A DNA stretch of 64,000 nt from the NCBI GenBank assembly GCA_036971715.1, contig JAVHJL010000008.1, forward strand, positions 2,852,001 to 2,916,000, written 5' to 3'. A program made the position numbers and the translations under genes. The notes below the pieces were generated by a model that saw nothing but the letters and a program-made list of their open reading frames with translations, was not told where the DNA came from and ran no database searches. Positions 22,559-34,874 of the stretch are shown here, in pieces. This stretch comes from Arthrobotrys musiformis (Eukaryota > Ascomycota > Orbiliomycetes > Orbiliales > Orbiliaceae). Within the stretch, counting starts at the first letter, position 1. Every line of letters starts with the position of its first letter.

Positions 22559-23482
22559 CTATGTATACCAAAAGGTATATCCTGCTCTTTCCATCGGAAT
22601 ACGAACTAGCAGTAATATTACAAGGTGGGCCGGATAATAGCCGTAGAAAAACCAACGCGAACGGGGTATCTTCACACTGAGCTTCGACAAAACAAATAAA
22701 GTAGGAAAGGCGGCCAGCGCCCAGTGATTCCCATTGATCCAGCAAAGACTAGCACATGAGGCCACAGCCATCATTAACCCTAACAGATTTCCCGACCTAA
22801 AATATATCCAAGCCCCGACTCCCAGCGCCACGGCTGGCCACCAAAATTCAACCAGCCCGCCTCCCATTGCAAATGCGGCTAGGGCCGTTAACGCAGCAGG
22901 AAAGCGGACTTTACTTGTACGGGACTGCTCGATGAGTCCAGTAACGGTTGCAATGACCAAAAGTGTGAAGAAGATGTTGAGAGGGTACCAATCGTCGAGT
23001 AACCCTCCCAGTTTTATGGATGGAATTGTCGATATAGTCCCGAAGAAGGCCAACCTACGGGCCGTACGTAAGTACGTGCTCCCGTCTACGTTTGAGCTTG
23101 GGCGGGCAAGGTTATATGCAAATATAAGGACGAACAAAGGCATTGCCATCCGCCCAAGCTCAAACACTAGAGGTAGTGACTCCGCAAAAAGGTATTTGTT
23201 GATGTGGTCGGCCGTCATGATGACCATAGCAATCCATTTGGTAAGCTCCAAAGCTCCGCCAGGTATTATGAATGGTACGTGGAGGGTCCGAGGAGAGGAT
23301 GATATCGTATTTAGCTCGTTCTTAGGCCGTAAACGCTCTGAAGATATGGGTGGCGATGTTTGGACGGAGCTCAACCGGCGAAGAATAGTAACTGAAGGGT
23401 CCATATTCAAAGTTATTCGCGCCACTTCGATATTGATATTGGGCGAGCACTCAGTGCTCGTTGTTGTAGTGAATGAGGACAT
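22559..23482 (-). CDS. TraX-family multi-pass membrane protein (bacterial type)
   Basis: Intronless, about 307 aa from the ATG at 23482. After a 75-residue Ser/Thr-rich N-terminus the protein is a chain of hydrophobic helices with TraX hallmarks: ELTKWIAMVIMTADHINKYL (Asp-His about 92-93), ELGRMAMPLFVLIFAYNLAR (about 108-127), RRLAFFGTISTIPS, WYPLNIFFTLLVIA, and near the end RSRWFFYGYYPAHLVILLL. TraX (acetylates F pilin in E. coli) and its relatives are membrane proteins found mainly in bacteria. The lack of introns and the bacterial family suggest horizontal acquisition with an added fungal N-terminal extension. No conjugation genes are nearby, so the role is likely different, perhaps acylation of a cell-surface molecule (inference). 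Confidence 0.8.
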   Translation of the reverse strand: MSSFTTTTSTECSPNINIEVARITLNMDPSVTILRRLSSVQTSPPISSERLRPKNELNTISSSPRTLHVPFIIPGGALELTKWIAMVIMTADHINKYLFAESLPLVFELGRMAMPLFVLIFAYNLARPSSNVDGSTYLRTARRLAFFGTISTIPSIKLGGLLDDWYPLNIFFTLLVIATVTGLIEQSRTSKVRFPAALTALAAFAMGGGLVEFWWPAVALGVGAWIYFRSGNLLGLMMAVASCASLCWINGNHWALAAFPTLFVLSKLSVKIPRSRWFFYGYYPAHLVILLLVRIPMERAGYTFWYT

Positions 23483-26400
23483 AGAAAGCTTTGAATTTAA
23501 AGAGCGATAAAATATTAATTTGGTTCGAGGAGTGCAGGAATGTTCGAACAATGCCGTGCTTTGGGTCGTGATATAGCTTGATGGCTAGGGCGAGATGTAT
23601 ACACAAATAGTGGACGTGTTCGAGCTCGAGAGGGGAATGTGTGCTAAATCAGTAGATAAAGCATCCCCTAGTAATCAATCCTCGATACAAGATGCTAAGC
23701 TTTGGTCGGGGCTGACATGACCAAGGTGCTAACGTTATTTAATATATAGTCCATCATTCATGGGATCTGTGCATTGTGCCACAAGCACCCATGTATGAGA
23801 CGATAGACTTGGCGAAAAAAAGATAAAGCCCGCGCGACGTAAGCCCATTTAAGGTAAGCCTATAGTAAACGATCAATCCTGCTGAACGAAACATGATTTG
23901 CTGATAAAACTCAACAAGACGGCCTGAGCAGGTGTGAAGATAGTTTCTTCAAACGAGTGGCGTTGGGGGAAAGTCTACCCGATTTGAGCACATCAACTTT
24001 CGACGGGCCAGTCAACATGAGACATATATTCCCGAGTATACCGTCAATGCCATTGTACGACCAATAGCAGCTGCGCTGGAGAGACTATTATGACATGGTT
24101 TGGCCCTGTTACTTTGATCTTGGCCACCTGGATTCAAGGACTGTTTGATTATTCGACATCGTTAATCCGCAACAGCGCAGTACGTATACTGAGGGAATTC
24201 ATTTTTTCCGGATAAGCTCCATTTATTCTTGGGCGAAAAGCTTGAGATTTCTGCAGAACCCCAGACCGAAAAAAGAGAGAAATTTGGAAGAAGCCCCTTC
24301 TCGGTTTCTATCCCGAATCATGGTTCCTAACTGGGGAATATTCTCCTCAACCTAGCCTGGTTTGATTTGTGCATTGACAGGGTCTACTTTGGGGTCTACT
24401 GGTGGTTTCAGTTAGCTGCCCTGGCTTGTGTTAGCCTTCGTCCCCGCCAATCGGCCTAGCTACGGCTCGTCCCATTACCAGGACTCCCCAATTACTTTCC
24501 TCTTCAAACGTTCTGGAAGGCCATAATCCTGGTCTATAAATTCTCGGCAGTCGGTAAGTCCCGGTTCATTTTGTGCTCCGTCAGAAAATTTAGATACTCC
24601 GTACACAGCAGTTTCGGTCTGACAAAATTATATCCAGGGGATTCGCGGAGTCACAGTTCGGCTAAATGCACCGAATTTCGCTCGTTTCCATTCCGCGATA
24701 GCTTGGACGCGGAATCTCTCAGTTCTAGCCCGTGCGCCCCTTTCCTCTCTCAGTGTTGGCGTCGGTGTCGAAGCTTCCGGCCCGAGCGGCTGACACTCCT
24801 AACCAATTTAGGGTCAATGCAGTCTGACCTCCTTGTGTTGCAGAAAGTTCGAACGTTTTCAAGTTCGGGGTTTTTGATTTCTCTGTCCTTAATTTTCGCA
24901 GAAGGTACTACGTATATTCCTTTGTAACGAATCTTTAAGGGGCCGCTCGTCCACTTCGCTCCGGATCCGATATTCATTTTGCAAAATTTGCTGGCATACA
25001 CTGTGAATGTGCATAGCCTATATGCTTATGTGTCTCACCGCTTATGCTGTACGACATCTAGATACCAAAATACAACTTTCCAACATCAAATTCCAACCCT
25101 CCCGAATCTACTTTGCCTCAATTGATCAAGAGCGCCTAGTCTCGAGGCTACCTACTCTCTGCCTAGCTGGCTCCGGTTCTACTATACATAAAATCGATCG
25201 ATGAATCTGGAAAGATCCTCAGAGAACTCTAGATTTGCGATTATATTACTGGTACAGCTAGTCAGCTAGGTATAGCACTATTCCAATATTCGTGGCGTTG
25301 CGTTGGCCATTCAAGTTAATTACCTAGGTAGGTACATACTGGTCTCGCGGTATATACTATTTCGCAAGTTTCTGGATATCGCACTTCTAGAAAAGACTCA
25401 AATGGGACGGAGCTGAATGGCTTCAGGTGAACCGATACTTGTGAACCCGATTTACCTAGAGCTACGCGCGTGTCCAGTAGACGAGCACTAAAGCCTGGAT
25501 CCTACATTAAGCTTTCAAGGTCTCTATCGGGCGAAAATTTCACGTTGTCCTTCAAATCGATATTACCACATTCACGATATATATAGATTATTTGATTGGG
25601 ATTTCCGCTTGCGAAAGCGTAAAACGGATGAATGTAGAATCAAGTTTAAGGCATCAGAGGGTGCGACGGGGGATTGCAATATGCATCTAAACTAAATACC
25701 CAATGCCGTTGTTGAAGACTGGACAGTTTAGGAGTTTAGAGTATAATGGCAGCCAATGATCTCCTAGAGTTATGTCGGCCCTCGGGCTCGGGGTCGAACT
25801 CGGAACATCCTTGGATAGCTTCCCTGTAAGGCTGATAAAACCGCCTTAAGCCTCGTTAAATTGTAGGTGGGGGTACCCGCAGTGGATTCATAAATTCGAA
25901 AATATCATCGCTTTCGGCTCATCCCACCCTGGTGGTCTGAGTTCGAGACAAAGCTCATCTGTTAGCTACATAGTATTTTCAAAAGGCGAGTTTATTACTG
26001 CTCACGTGATCTCCAGATGGAGATCTCGATGATGTCCATACTCAACGGTCGGCAAGTGCAAGCGCTTGAGCACTCAACGAGCTAGAATCCGTCGACTGGA
26101 ACCCCTGGTTTGGGTGGACTAGATAGTGCGACTAGCAGAGGCAGTGCATGCACCGTCTGCGAGGAACAAGCGGCGTCAGCATCGCATTGTAAAAAATACA
26201 TAGCCACACACACTGGTAGTATATGTGCCAGAGCAGAGTGCAAGCACAACTATGACCGGCATAAGCAAACGCAGCTAGTCCAAACGGCTTAGATAACCAA
26301 GGTTAGCCACACCCCTGCCACGGACATATGAAGATACCCAAGATATCTAAACAACCAACGCCTACAGAGCAGTCACATATCCAAGCGTCACAAAGTGGGG

Positions 26401-27368
26401 GCACAGGCTTTTCACGTCAGGAATTTACAACGGCGTCTTAGATCTTAGGATCTGGGAAATGCAGGCAGATGATGGCGACGTGGAAACACTTTGATATCAG
26501 GATCGCAGACGCATTTTACAACTTGTGGAGAATAATTACAGTACAGATAGCTTGCTAGGGTAAATGTAAATTCCGCCTACATCCTGACCTCTAGGGTAAA
26601 AATAAAAGAACAATCTCTCTTAAAGCCAAACGACATGATTTTATATATTAGAGAATGCTAGGGAGGCTTTGGCACCAACTTCGATGGAAGGCCATTTGTC
26701 TATTTGCAATAAAACATATATGCATATGGGATAGTAGCCGCTGAAATAGAATTCACGCGTCCTGATAGTATAAGTATGTACATATAGCTGGTATATGTGT
26801 ACATGTGTCAGTCGAGGAGTCTGCTCTGGCGACGAGACAAGTATGTCTAGCTTTCGAATATTTTTGTATTCGTGTTACATCCCCAAAAATGCAACATTCA
26901 GGCCCATCCACCAGTCTTGAACTACAACCAGAACTCATCCACTGCGAGACGATAGTAGGCACCATCACCCCAATGCTAAGAAAGATGAGATTTTGATAGT
27001 GTCGGGGACCCCTCATAATTCTGTGATTTTATATGTCGTATATCGGAGCTTTTTTGCGTTTGAGTGAGCTTCGGGCTATCAAATGATCATCATGATGTAT
27101 TGATTGACATGACTCCTCGTCCATCTTTGTGCATAAAGAACTCCATGCTATAACATATTTACTCGCTAGATATATATTGGAATTAAGCCAATGATTGACC
27201 ATCTGGGTATCAATAGATATATATCCCGCGCCGGGGCCATAACATATCACGCTGCTGCATGCTGCTGGTGCAAACAGGATTCCACGATCAATTTGTCTTT
27301 GGCTAATTCGACCGCATCGATCGAACGATACCACGACTAACATATCGAAAATTTTCTTCTATCCCATT
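23483..27368. other. Long gene-poor stretch (3.9 kb)
   Basis: Normal base composition but no supported gene. The longest frame (24571-24927, plus, 118 codons) is Ser/Arg-rich with no domain, and the others are under 90 codons. Short palindromic motifs of the TACCTAGGTA type occur near 25320. It may hold decayed gene or repeat remnants too diverged to read by eye. Confidence 0.5.
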
Positions 27369-28839
27369 ATGAATTCTATTTCGCCACACCCAAGGACTCT
27401 TTCACCATTCGAAGATCTACCGGGCGAGATACACGATAGAATCGCGGATTTCCTTTCAGCACCAGATATCGGCGTGGTTTCCCTCACGAGCCGAAAGCTT
27501 CAAACCCGCTTCGGCAGTGGCAACCCTTTCCTTTGGTATACCCGACTCCGAGAAGCCTGTATTCGTGGAAGTCAAAGATTTCAGTCACCTCCATCTTTAA
27601 CTTTCCTGCAAGCACAATGCAAAAATATGGCTGCGCGTTTGGGGCAAATCCAACAGAGGTATTTGGACCTAAGGATAACATGCCTCCCTCATCGTGGTTT
27701 GGAGGTATACAATCCGGAAATAAATTACGGTGGGCAGGCGATGTGGATATTGCGCGGATGGTCTGACGATCACTGTTCGGACTGCCTGCTGTTTGGGCAT
27801 GACCGTGAATACTTAAAATTTAAAGATTGTGACTGCGGTCCATGCAAGTACCTGCCTGGGGAGGAGAGCTCTGGGATTATATGTTCGCTGAAGTTAGAGC
27901 GTCCTGCGATATACGGTCAACGCGTCGCGCGGAATAAGCTTCCAGGGGAAATCGATTATCGAGGCCCTCACTTACTTGTCTGTTCCAGGTGTCTTCAAGA
28001 GTCGTTTTATAGTAAGTGACCTACCTCTGCCGCCAAAGTATCTGTATAGTTGGCTCCAGGGCTAACAGGGGCTTTTGCATCCCAAATTAGGCCTTCGCGA
28101 CTTTCAACAGCGATTCCCAGACGTGCAAAACATCATGCCTCCTTGGGATACAACCTCTTTGGCGGAGCGAAGAGAAGTAATCAGGGCGTCGGTGGCGCGG
28201 AAGCTCGTTGAAACCCAAGTCGGGCCAATCGAAATTGTGGCACGGTGGGAGCAGCGACTTGCGTTCCGTATGGATAATTTGTTCAATACACGCGACTTGG
28301 GGCCATATGCCCACCCTTGTGCCGTGCGGACTATCCAGTTGGCCCTAGATGTCTACCGTGAAAGGTTCGGCCATCGTACTCAGTCAGTCCCGCTGAAAAT
28401 CTTTCGGGAAATCCTTACCGAATCCCTAATTTACGGCATCGAATGGGGCATTTGGCGCCGCGAGTACGATGAAAAGTATTCGAAACATATATGGAACTGC
28501 AGAACGGATATGACTTCTCCGATTCCATGGGGATGTGAAAACGTTGCGAGAGATCTTACTCTCATATGGGATAAACTCCAATGTCAAGAGGTATTATTAC
28601 GCCGGGTGGGTCGGCGACGAGATGAGGAAAGTCAATTTACAACATCCTTTAGGCCGCCCCGGGAGGTGGTGGAAATGGCGCGTGTAGCTGTTCTAAAGAC
28701 GCTATATGGCGCTGACTACGAGGCACCGACGGGAGCAATGGAAAACCTTGGCCATGTTAAGCTTCATCTTCTAGGCTTTTCGGGGACCTGTGCCTTTGGT
28801 GATTCGTTGGGGTGTCTTCGGGGCTGGATGTGGGATTAA
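27369..28839 (+). CDS. F-box/zinc-ligand family protein, copy 2 (C-terminal finger missing)
   Basis: Exons 27369-28011 and 28091-28839, joined by a 79-nt phase-1 intron (GTAAGT..ATTAG), give about 463 aa. F-box: FEDLPGEIHDRIADFLSAPD, then SLTSRKLQTRFG. Cys units: CSDC, CDCGPC and CSRC just before the intron. The second exon shares the helical domain of copy 1 (VARKLVETQVGP; RWEQRLAFRMDNLF; LKIFREILTESL). It stops at LRGWMWD, aligning with LRGWMAEW of copy 1, so the C-terminal CxxC..H..H unit is absent. It is convergent with copy 3 on the opposite strand. SCF adaptor role inferred. Confidence 0.78.
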
Positions 28840-29208
28840 TTTGGAAAAAGGTAATCGGCCTGCGGGCGCGTCCTCAAATCGATGTCCCAGGGCCTAGAAA
28901 TTGCTCTTCGGTTTGGCTTTATGGCAAGCCTCTCGCTCAATACCCGCGGCCTGTCAATACATTAGAAAATTGCCATTTCCCACGCGAGCGACTTGTCTCG
29001 TACCCAGACCTGGGAGCGACCCAGAAATGCATGTACCACTCTCGGCCAAGATCAAAATATTACTCGAGAGCTAGGGTACAAATTTGTAGAAGGAAAAAAG
29101 GATAGTTGACGCTTTATCGCAAACAAAAATCAAGTACGGAACTATGTGTATTTAATTGATGAAAGGAAGACAGTTCAAGGAGGGGAAAGAAAATAAGTTT
29201 TAGATTAG
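28840..29208. other. Gap between convergent F-box genes
   Basis: An open frame in another phase (28812-29105, plus) runs on from the stop of copy 2, but it shows no CxxC or His pair matching the lost C-terminal unit of its paralogues. Probably 3' UTR and degenerate former coding sequence. Confidence 0.4.
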
Positions 29209-30669
29209 TTAGTCATCCAAAGACTTCACCGTTTTCCAGAATGGTTTCCATCTACCCTTGTCTAAAGGTTCAATAATCCCTCCCCCGGTCACCCATCTTT
29301 CGTCAAACCTTTCGCCATGTCTCGTAAGAATATGAAAGGCCAGTTCGGATAAAGCCAGAAACGGGCGTAGCTCTCTTGAATCAAGAGAGTTACCGTTCTG
29401 ATCCCCATCCGCGGCCTCGGTCTCGGTTTTCTCTTCAACCTTCTCTTCCCGGCAGAACGAGCACGTAAACGGCCTGTATTGATTACAATCTCCATTAATC
29501 TCAAAGCCAGCCCTATTAGTGATATAATGGGTCATCCAATTATGTAGCAGCTTGGGTCGTGGGTCGATCCGGATTATTTCAAGTAGGTAATTCTTACACA
29601 TTTCCGCGCGATAGACCTCCATCTTAAACGCATGCTCCACAATATCAGTCTGGTGGGTGTGCTGCTGGTCCTCAGCTTCTAGGAGTGTTTTTCGGAGTTT
29701 CCATAACCCGATACCTGGGCTACGGGCCCCAATCCGTTGAGCTCCCATCATCTTTATCAGGTTTTTGGATATACTAGATAGGAAATCTAGGGCACTAGCT
29801 TTAAGGTGGTCCCTCAAATCCTCGTCATCCCCGAGACTCAAGAACTTTCGGAATACCTCGTCGGTCTTGTAAATGCTTGCAACATCTACAATGAGATCCT
29901 CCATGCCTGAGCTATCGAGTAAACGTGGATCGATCTCACTCCATAACGGGTCCTGGGGATCCTCATCGCTGGACTTCCGGATCTTGAGCTTTAATTCCCA
30001 AACCGATACGAATCGGCCCTTAGAGCTTCGAATGTGGCGAGGAATTTGCTCCTTGATTAGGAAGATGGCGTCGTTATGGTGAATCGTTGTGAAGCTGGTG
30101 TTGGTTTGCCGGCCAATCAATGACTCTGGAATTTCTATTTCTGGCCAGGTTATAGAGAAGTTGGAGATCCCTAGAGCCGTGCGAGTAAAGGCTCTTAGCA
30201 CGGTATACTACGTATCGATTGAAAAAAAAGGGGGGAGTCCATTAAGAGAAAAAATCTTACTTTCAAAAGATAGCTCATAACAAGCAATACAGTATGTCCG
30301 ATAAAATATCCCACCGACATGAACTTCTCTGAGCGAGCCTTTATTCACATTGAAGCAATCGAAACACCCGGGGGTCTGTGCACACAGGATGGATACCGCT
30401 TTAGCGAAGTAATTGACCCTTCGGTCAAACCTGCCGGTAGCCGCGCATACAGGCCACGGTATCCCGAGGGGATACACATGGGAAGAATAGCGTCTATGGC
30501 GGAGGAAAGGGAAGGTTGCGAGAAAGTTGAACCAGAGGTAATTGTTCTCGATAGTTAGTTTGCTCTGGAGGGCACGACAGGTGGAGGCCAGGAGCTTGGC
30601 GTCGCGGGGTAGCAGGTGGAGACAGATTTGAGTGAGGAGCTCGTTCGGGAGGGTCAGAAGAGTTACCAT
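29209..30669 (-). CDS. F-box/zinc-ligand family protein, copy 3
   Basis: Exons 30669-30261 and 30170-29209 with a phase-1 intron of 90 nt (acceptor CTCTAG; a nearer out-of-context AG was rejected) give about 456 aa. It starts directly with the F-box (MVTLLTLPNELLTQICLHLL, then ASTCRALQSKL). Four-cysteine unit: CFDC ... CIAC immediately before the intron. The second exon includes LIGRQTNTSFTTIHH, a helical middle, and a C-terminal C2H2-like unit CSFC ... HILTRH separated by an acidic Glu/Asp insert. It is convergent with copy 2. Confidence 0.78.
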
Positions 30670-31769
30670 CTCGAAGCGGAAGCACCGGCCCCCCGACAAT
30701 GCACGCGTATATATGCGTTTCAATGAAGCTTGAACTAATGTTCTACAGAGCCTGAACTGATTGATATCGATGAATCACTTGTGTGGTGACGTCGATGTAT
30801 CAAAGTCTGCTGGCAATCGGCCCTTACTGGACAGAAGTGCACTTGTTGCATTCCGCTCAAACAACGCAGTTTTGGCCATGGCTCTGCATCCTCTGCAGGC
30901 ATCCTTTAAGTTCGTCTTTCGTCCAGACCGATCTCTATGTTCTTAGATGTAGACTCGGTTATGCTCACTTATTCCCCCTTTTATCGGAACTCAGTTGGTG
31001 TAACCCGAAAATATAACACAAAAAAAATAACATTGATATCAGCGTCTTTTTTCGAACACCATTAATGAATAAGTGGAATGATGGTGTTTTAACACCTTCG
31101 GCTCGGGAATATTCTCAGCAGCGACCTTGTTATTCTACTCCATCTAAATCCCCAGCTTCGTAAGCATATTTTAAACTTGCGGTCGAGTTTTTGCCAAACC
31201 TCAACTAGCACTACAGCAAAGACGCGGCTCAACTCCAATAGTTCTGCTGTCTATACGATTGCATGACTATGTGTATTGATCGTAGGGAAAGTTAGGTTAA
31301 TAGAGTAGAATTGGGCTCCATCATTTCCTTTGATTCGCTTGAGTATACACAGCCTACTAAGGTTATAGCATAGAGACACTCCACTAAAAGTCTAACTTGT
31401 GCCCTAACCACTCTTCCCATCAATCTGGAGCTTTAAGTTTCGTCAAAATTGATTTGGAATCGCATTGTAGATTGTGCGACAGGCGCGGAGACAATCTCTC
31501 AGCAACTGAACGTGCGATACTTTGCGTGGGGGAAAATAGGTGGCCAATTACTCGCTTGAGGATTCGTCCGATGATGAACCAGGACCCATTTTCTATTTAT
31601 ACATTAGATACTAAACTTCATAATACGCAGTACCACGAATAAATCCTTTCAATACAAAATGCCATACTATCGAGCTGACAGAATGGGGTGAAAGATAGAA
31701 ACAAAATTAAAGAGAGGAAGCCAACTCCATATACACGCCGATGCAGACTCATTAAACACCTTATCAAAA
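30670..31769. other. Intergenic stretch with a small hairpin
   Basis: No gene supported. An imperfect inverted repeat (AACACCATTAAT at 31055-31066 facing AATGATGGTGTT at 31077-31088) could fold as a short hairpin; its role is unknown. Confidence 0.4.
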
Positions 31770-33023
31770 TTAAATAGGAACAGTATATCCATAGCATGGC
31801 CCGATGCCACGAGCCTGGTTGCCAGCCACCCAAACAGCCGGTCCGGAAACACCTTCTCCACTAACCCTACCCTTGGGACACTGAGCCGAAACACCGGTAG
31901 TAACCGTATTATAAGCATAGATAATTTGACATTGCCAGTCATTAGTGGTTCTCATGTACGTATAATATTGCCCGCAATCCGGGGTCCTATAGCAAAGCTC
32001 GCAGCATTGGCTGAATGTCGATTCGTTGTTGCCTCCGTTCGGAATTGGGGTTGTTGCGAACGGGTAGGCCCACGAGCGCAATGGTTGGATTGCAGTGTAG
32101 AGCTTTGGGCGACTGAGGATTGCGGTACATTGGGGTCTAAACGCTGTGGAGAATGTGGCCGTGTACGTTGGGGTTGTGGTTGTGATCGTTGTCACCGTGG
32201 TTGAGCGGAAGGTGGAGATACTGGTGATTGGGACATAAGATGTTAGGCGGATAGTAGAAGTCGAGGAGACCTTAAATGTTGCTCGTTAGTATCCCTGTTT
32301 CAATAACTAAGTTAAAGAAGGATTATTGCTTACGGTCAAGGTGGCATGAACGGTGTTTGTGATTGTCTTGGTGACTTTGGTGTTAATGGTATTCGGGTTA
32401 TAGGTCGTCTGTGTCGCCGTAACGGAAGGGGTTGGAATATCCAGGCAGGCACAGGCACTGGAGATGGCTGGCGGTGAGACTCCCAACAAGACCGCCGGGG
32501 TCTCGGCGGCCCGTCTTGCAATAGGCTCATCGCGTTTAGCGACTCCGGGTGTGTACCATACGGTAGCTGTGGTTGTTACGGTCGCTGGTGTTACCACAAA
32601 TGTCGATATGCTAATTGACGTTGTAACGGACGTTGCGACCGTTGAGGGGACTGTGGCTACGGTGGTGGAAATTGTGGACCAGACTGTTCTATCATTTTGT
32701 TAGCACTTGGCAAAATGTTCGTGCGAGGTATAGAAATCTTACTGAGTGGAAACAGTCTGAGTAGTCGCCTGATATTCATCAACAGTTGAAGTGATTGTCG
32801 TGTATGTCTGTATAACCTCTGTGGCAGGGATAGTAACAGTTGGAATAGCTAGATATTGACTACAGAAAGCCGTTGCGGAATCGTCATTGAGCCGAGAAGC
32901 AATGTTGGCTATGCCACCCGAGCTGCAATATCCTGGCGCCCGCTTTTGCAGAGAAATAGGGGAAGCAAAAGTGATAGCTGCTAATTGAGCCAAACTCCAG
33001 ACAATAGTCGACACTCCAACCAT
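31770..33023 (-). CDS. Secreted Thr/Ser-rich protein with Cys-rich C-terminal domain, paralogue A
   Basis: Three exons (33023-32743, 32688-32334, 32270-31770) with introns of 54 and 63 nt, each with a CTAAC branch; all phases agree and give about 378 aa. N-terminal signal peptide (STIVWSLAQLAAITFASP), then SLQKRAP with a Kex2-type Lys-Arg site. A short domain follows with two Cys (CSSGG ... FCSQYLA). Long Thr/Val/Ser stretches, probably O-glycosylated, flank a second KR site and SSACACLDIP. The C-terminal domain carries FSQCCELCYRTPDCGQYYTY and later Cys, like a PAN/apple-type fold (inference). Same architecture as 34875-35771 on the other strand. Likely extracellular or cell-wall associated. 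Confidence 0.75.
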
Positions 33024-34874
33024 TTTTATCAATGATTTAGAGTTATGATAATGAAATAGGATGAACGGATATCAAAGGTAATAGTAGTATATCGTAAATA
33101 TAAACGAAAGTCAAAAGTATTTGAAAGATATCTAACTTGACGTTAGGGTAGGAGAGCGAGGGACAGTGTGATGGATGGTTCACTATCAATTGATCAAGCT
33201 AGCTGGTAGGTGTGAAGGGCTAAATCAAAACACCAGTCAGTAGTCTCCCTTGTTATATAAGCCAGGTAAGATACATATAGTTTAGTATGTACCATTACGA
33301 TATCAGCTTTTGCAGCAGACCTGCTAAATCATAACACCCTTGCAACCGGTAACAGATGGCTGACCTCAGACCAGATGAGTTCACTCCAGACCAAGCGAGC
33401 TGAATACTCGCTTTACGCCTAGGAAGGACTAGTATACTAGCGTCGGGGAGTTGAAAGATTCCGATTTAGCATTGGCAGCATCTTGCCGTGCCGAGACTGC
33501 ATCTTGCCGACAGAGAATTTACTTTCCCCTCAAAACTAGGCTGCATCATGCATTCATCGTGCATGGAACTTTACCCGTCAACTGTTCGAAAGAAAAATGT
33601 CTAGCCCTGCGCGGCCGGCCACAGGGGTGCCAACACGTCGGATTGTTGTATTTAGAAAAGTACGGCTGAAGACAGGGCCCCTTGCTATTCTTAGACATCC
33701 AACCGAGCCTCGATTGGGTTAGCCTCTCGTTTCCCCAATTTGATTGGGAAGCTTTGTGCGACTTTCTCCTAATGCCATTCTTAATCTAGAAGCATTCCGC
33801 GAAAGCCCCTAGAAATCCAGGGTCCACCTTCTGTTGGGCACCACCCTCAAGCTCTTTCTTGTGAGCTCTATCGATGCAAGTCGACGTCAGTTCTTCCTCT
33901 CACACCCCGACGGCTTTCTCCGGAAGCCCTACTTAACATGGGGATCCCAGGCATACCTTCGCAAATTTGGCGATCTGACCAGCTTTTTCTAACCGATTGC
34001 TCGCAGAAATAGAAACAACTACCAACCGGCCCCACTAACTACGGCTAGCTTTGGTGGAGGCTGTTCATCGCTCGAGGTTCGCTTAGAGTTTGGTCGCCGC
34101 AAACACCTCAAAAAATTGTTGGAGCTGTTGTATGCTGGCACACTCAACCTGTTATTGGACGGGGTCGTCGCAGTAATCCGCGAGGGAATTTTCCCGACGC
34201 CATAATGCACTGCAGATGTGCGTGGGCCCGCTGCCAACGTTGGGCTGCAGCCTGGGAAGGTTGAATCATATCATACATACCTATCATTCTATCTCTAACC
34301 GAGCCGAATTCATGAATTCCTCCCCTCTTGTTGTCCTCCTGACTGAAAACCAGGGAGCCATGTCACTTTACAGCATTGCCCTGACCAGCTGCATGCGAAT
34401 GCAATGGCTAGTTGGTCATTGTGATACTTCGTAGAATCCCGCCAATTTGAAGCTAAGGTAAACAAAAACCCCGGTGTTGTGCGAAAGTCGTATTTTTAGT
34501 GGCAAGAACCATGCTAAGTTCTGGGCGATTACCATACAACAATCTCGCGACGTTAGGAAACTGCCCCGCGATGTACTTTTTAGAGCTTAGTGACATGTTC
34601 ACCCTTGGCCGAGGAGTCAGCCGCAGCTCGGGAAATTTTGGAGTCGTACCTATACCCCCATCTTTCTTGAAGGGGTATATATCGACGTGGATATCCGCAA
34701 GTTGATTGACCTCAGTCGGCCTTGTCAAGATAATAGTACACCACCTTCCAAGTATTCCCACAACGAAGCTCTTTAAAGTCACTCGCTTCTTTATAATTTA
34801 CCTAGCTATTTAATTTAACCTTACTATATCGATACCCCTTATTTATAAAATTGTTAATAAGTAATACTTCAGCC
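33024..34874. other. Intergenic region between the two secreted paralogues
   Basis: The paralogues are divergently arranged across 1.85 kb. Open frames here are 60-110 codons and have no domain (for example 34453-34782 minus). The last 60 bp before the + strand gene are AT-rich and promoter-like. I see no gene. Confidence 0.5.

Noticed and set aside
22734..23510. 258-codon plus-strand frame opposite the TraX-like gene
   Set aside because: Antisense shadow; the minus-strand product has coherent membrane helices and TraX motifs, the plus-strand one does not.
24571..24927. 118-codon plus-strand frame in the 23.5-27.4 kb gap
   Set aside because: Ser/Arg-rich with no domain, no paralogue and no intron signals; probably chance.
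25771..25945. GGTCGAACTC and GAGTTCGAGAC words resembling a tRNA B box or SINE
   Set aside because: No matching A box, no cloverleaf and no oligo-T terminator at the right distance could be drawn; similar words are isolated.
31055..31088. Short hairpin as a transcription terminator or small RNA
   Set aside because: Stem is short and imperfect, not adjacent to any gene end, and hairpin terminators are not a feature of fungal Pol II genes.
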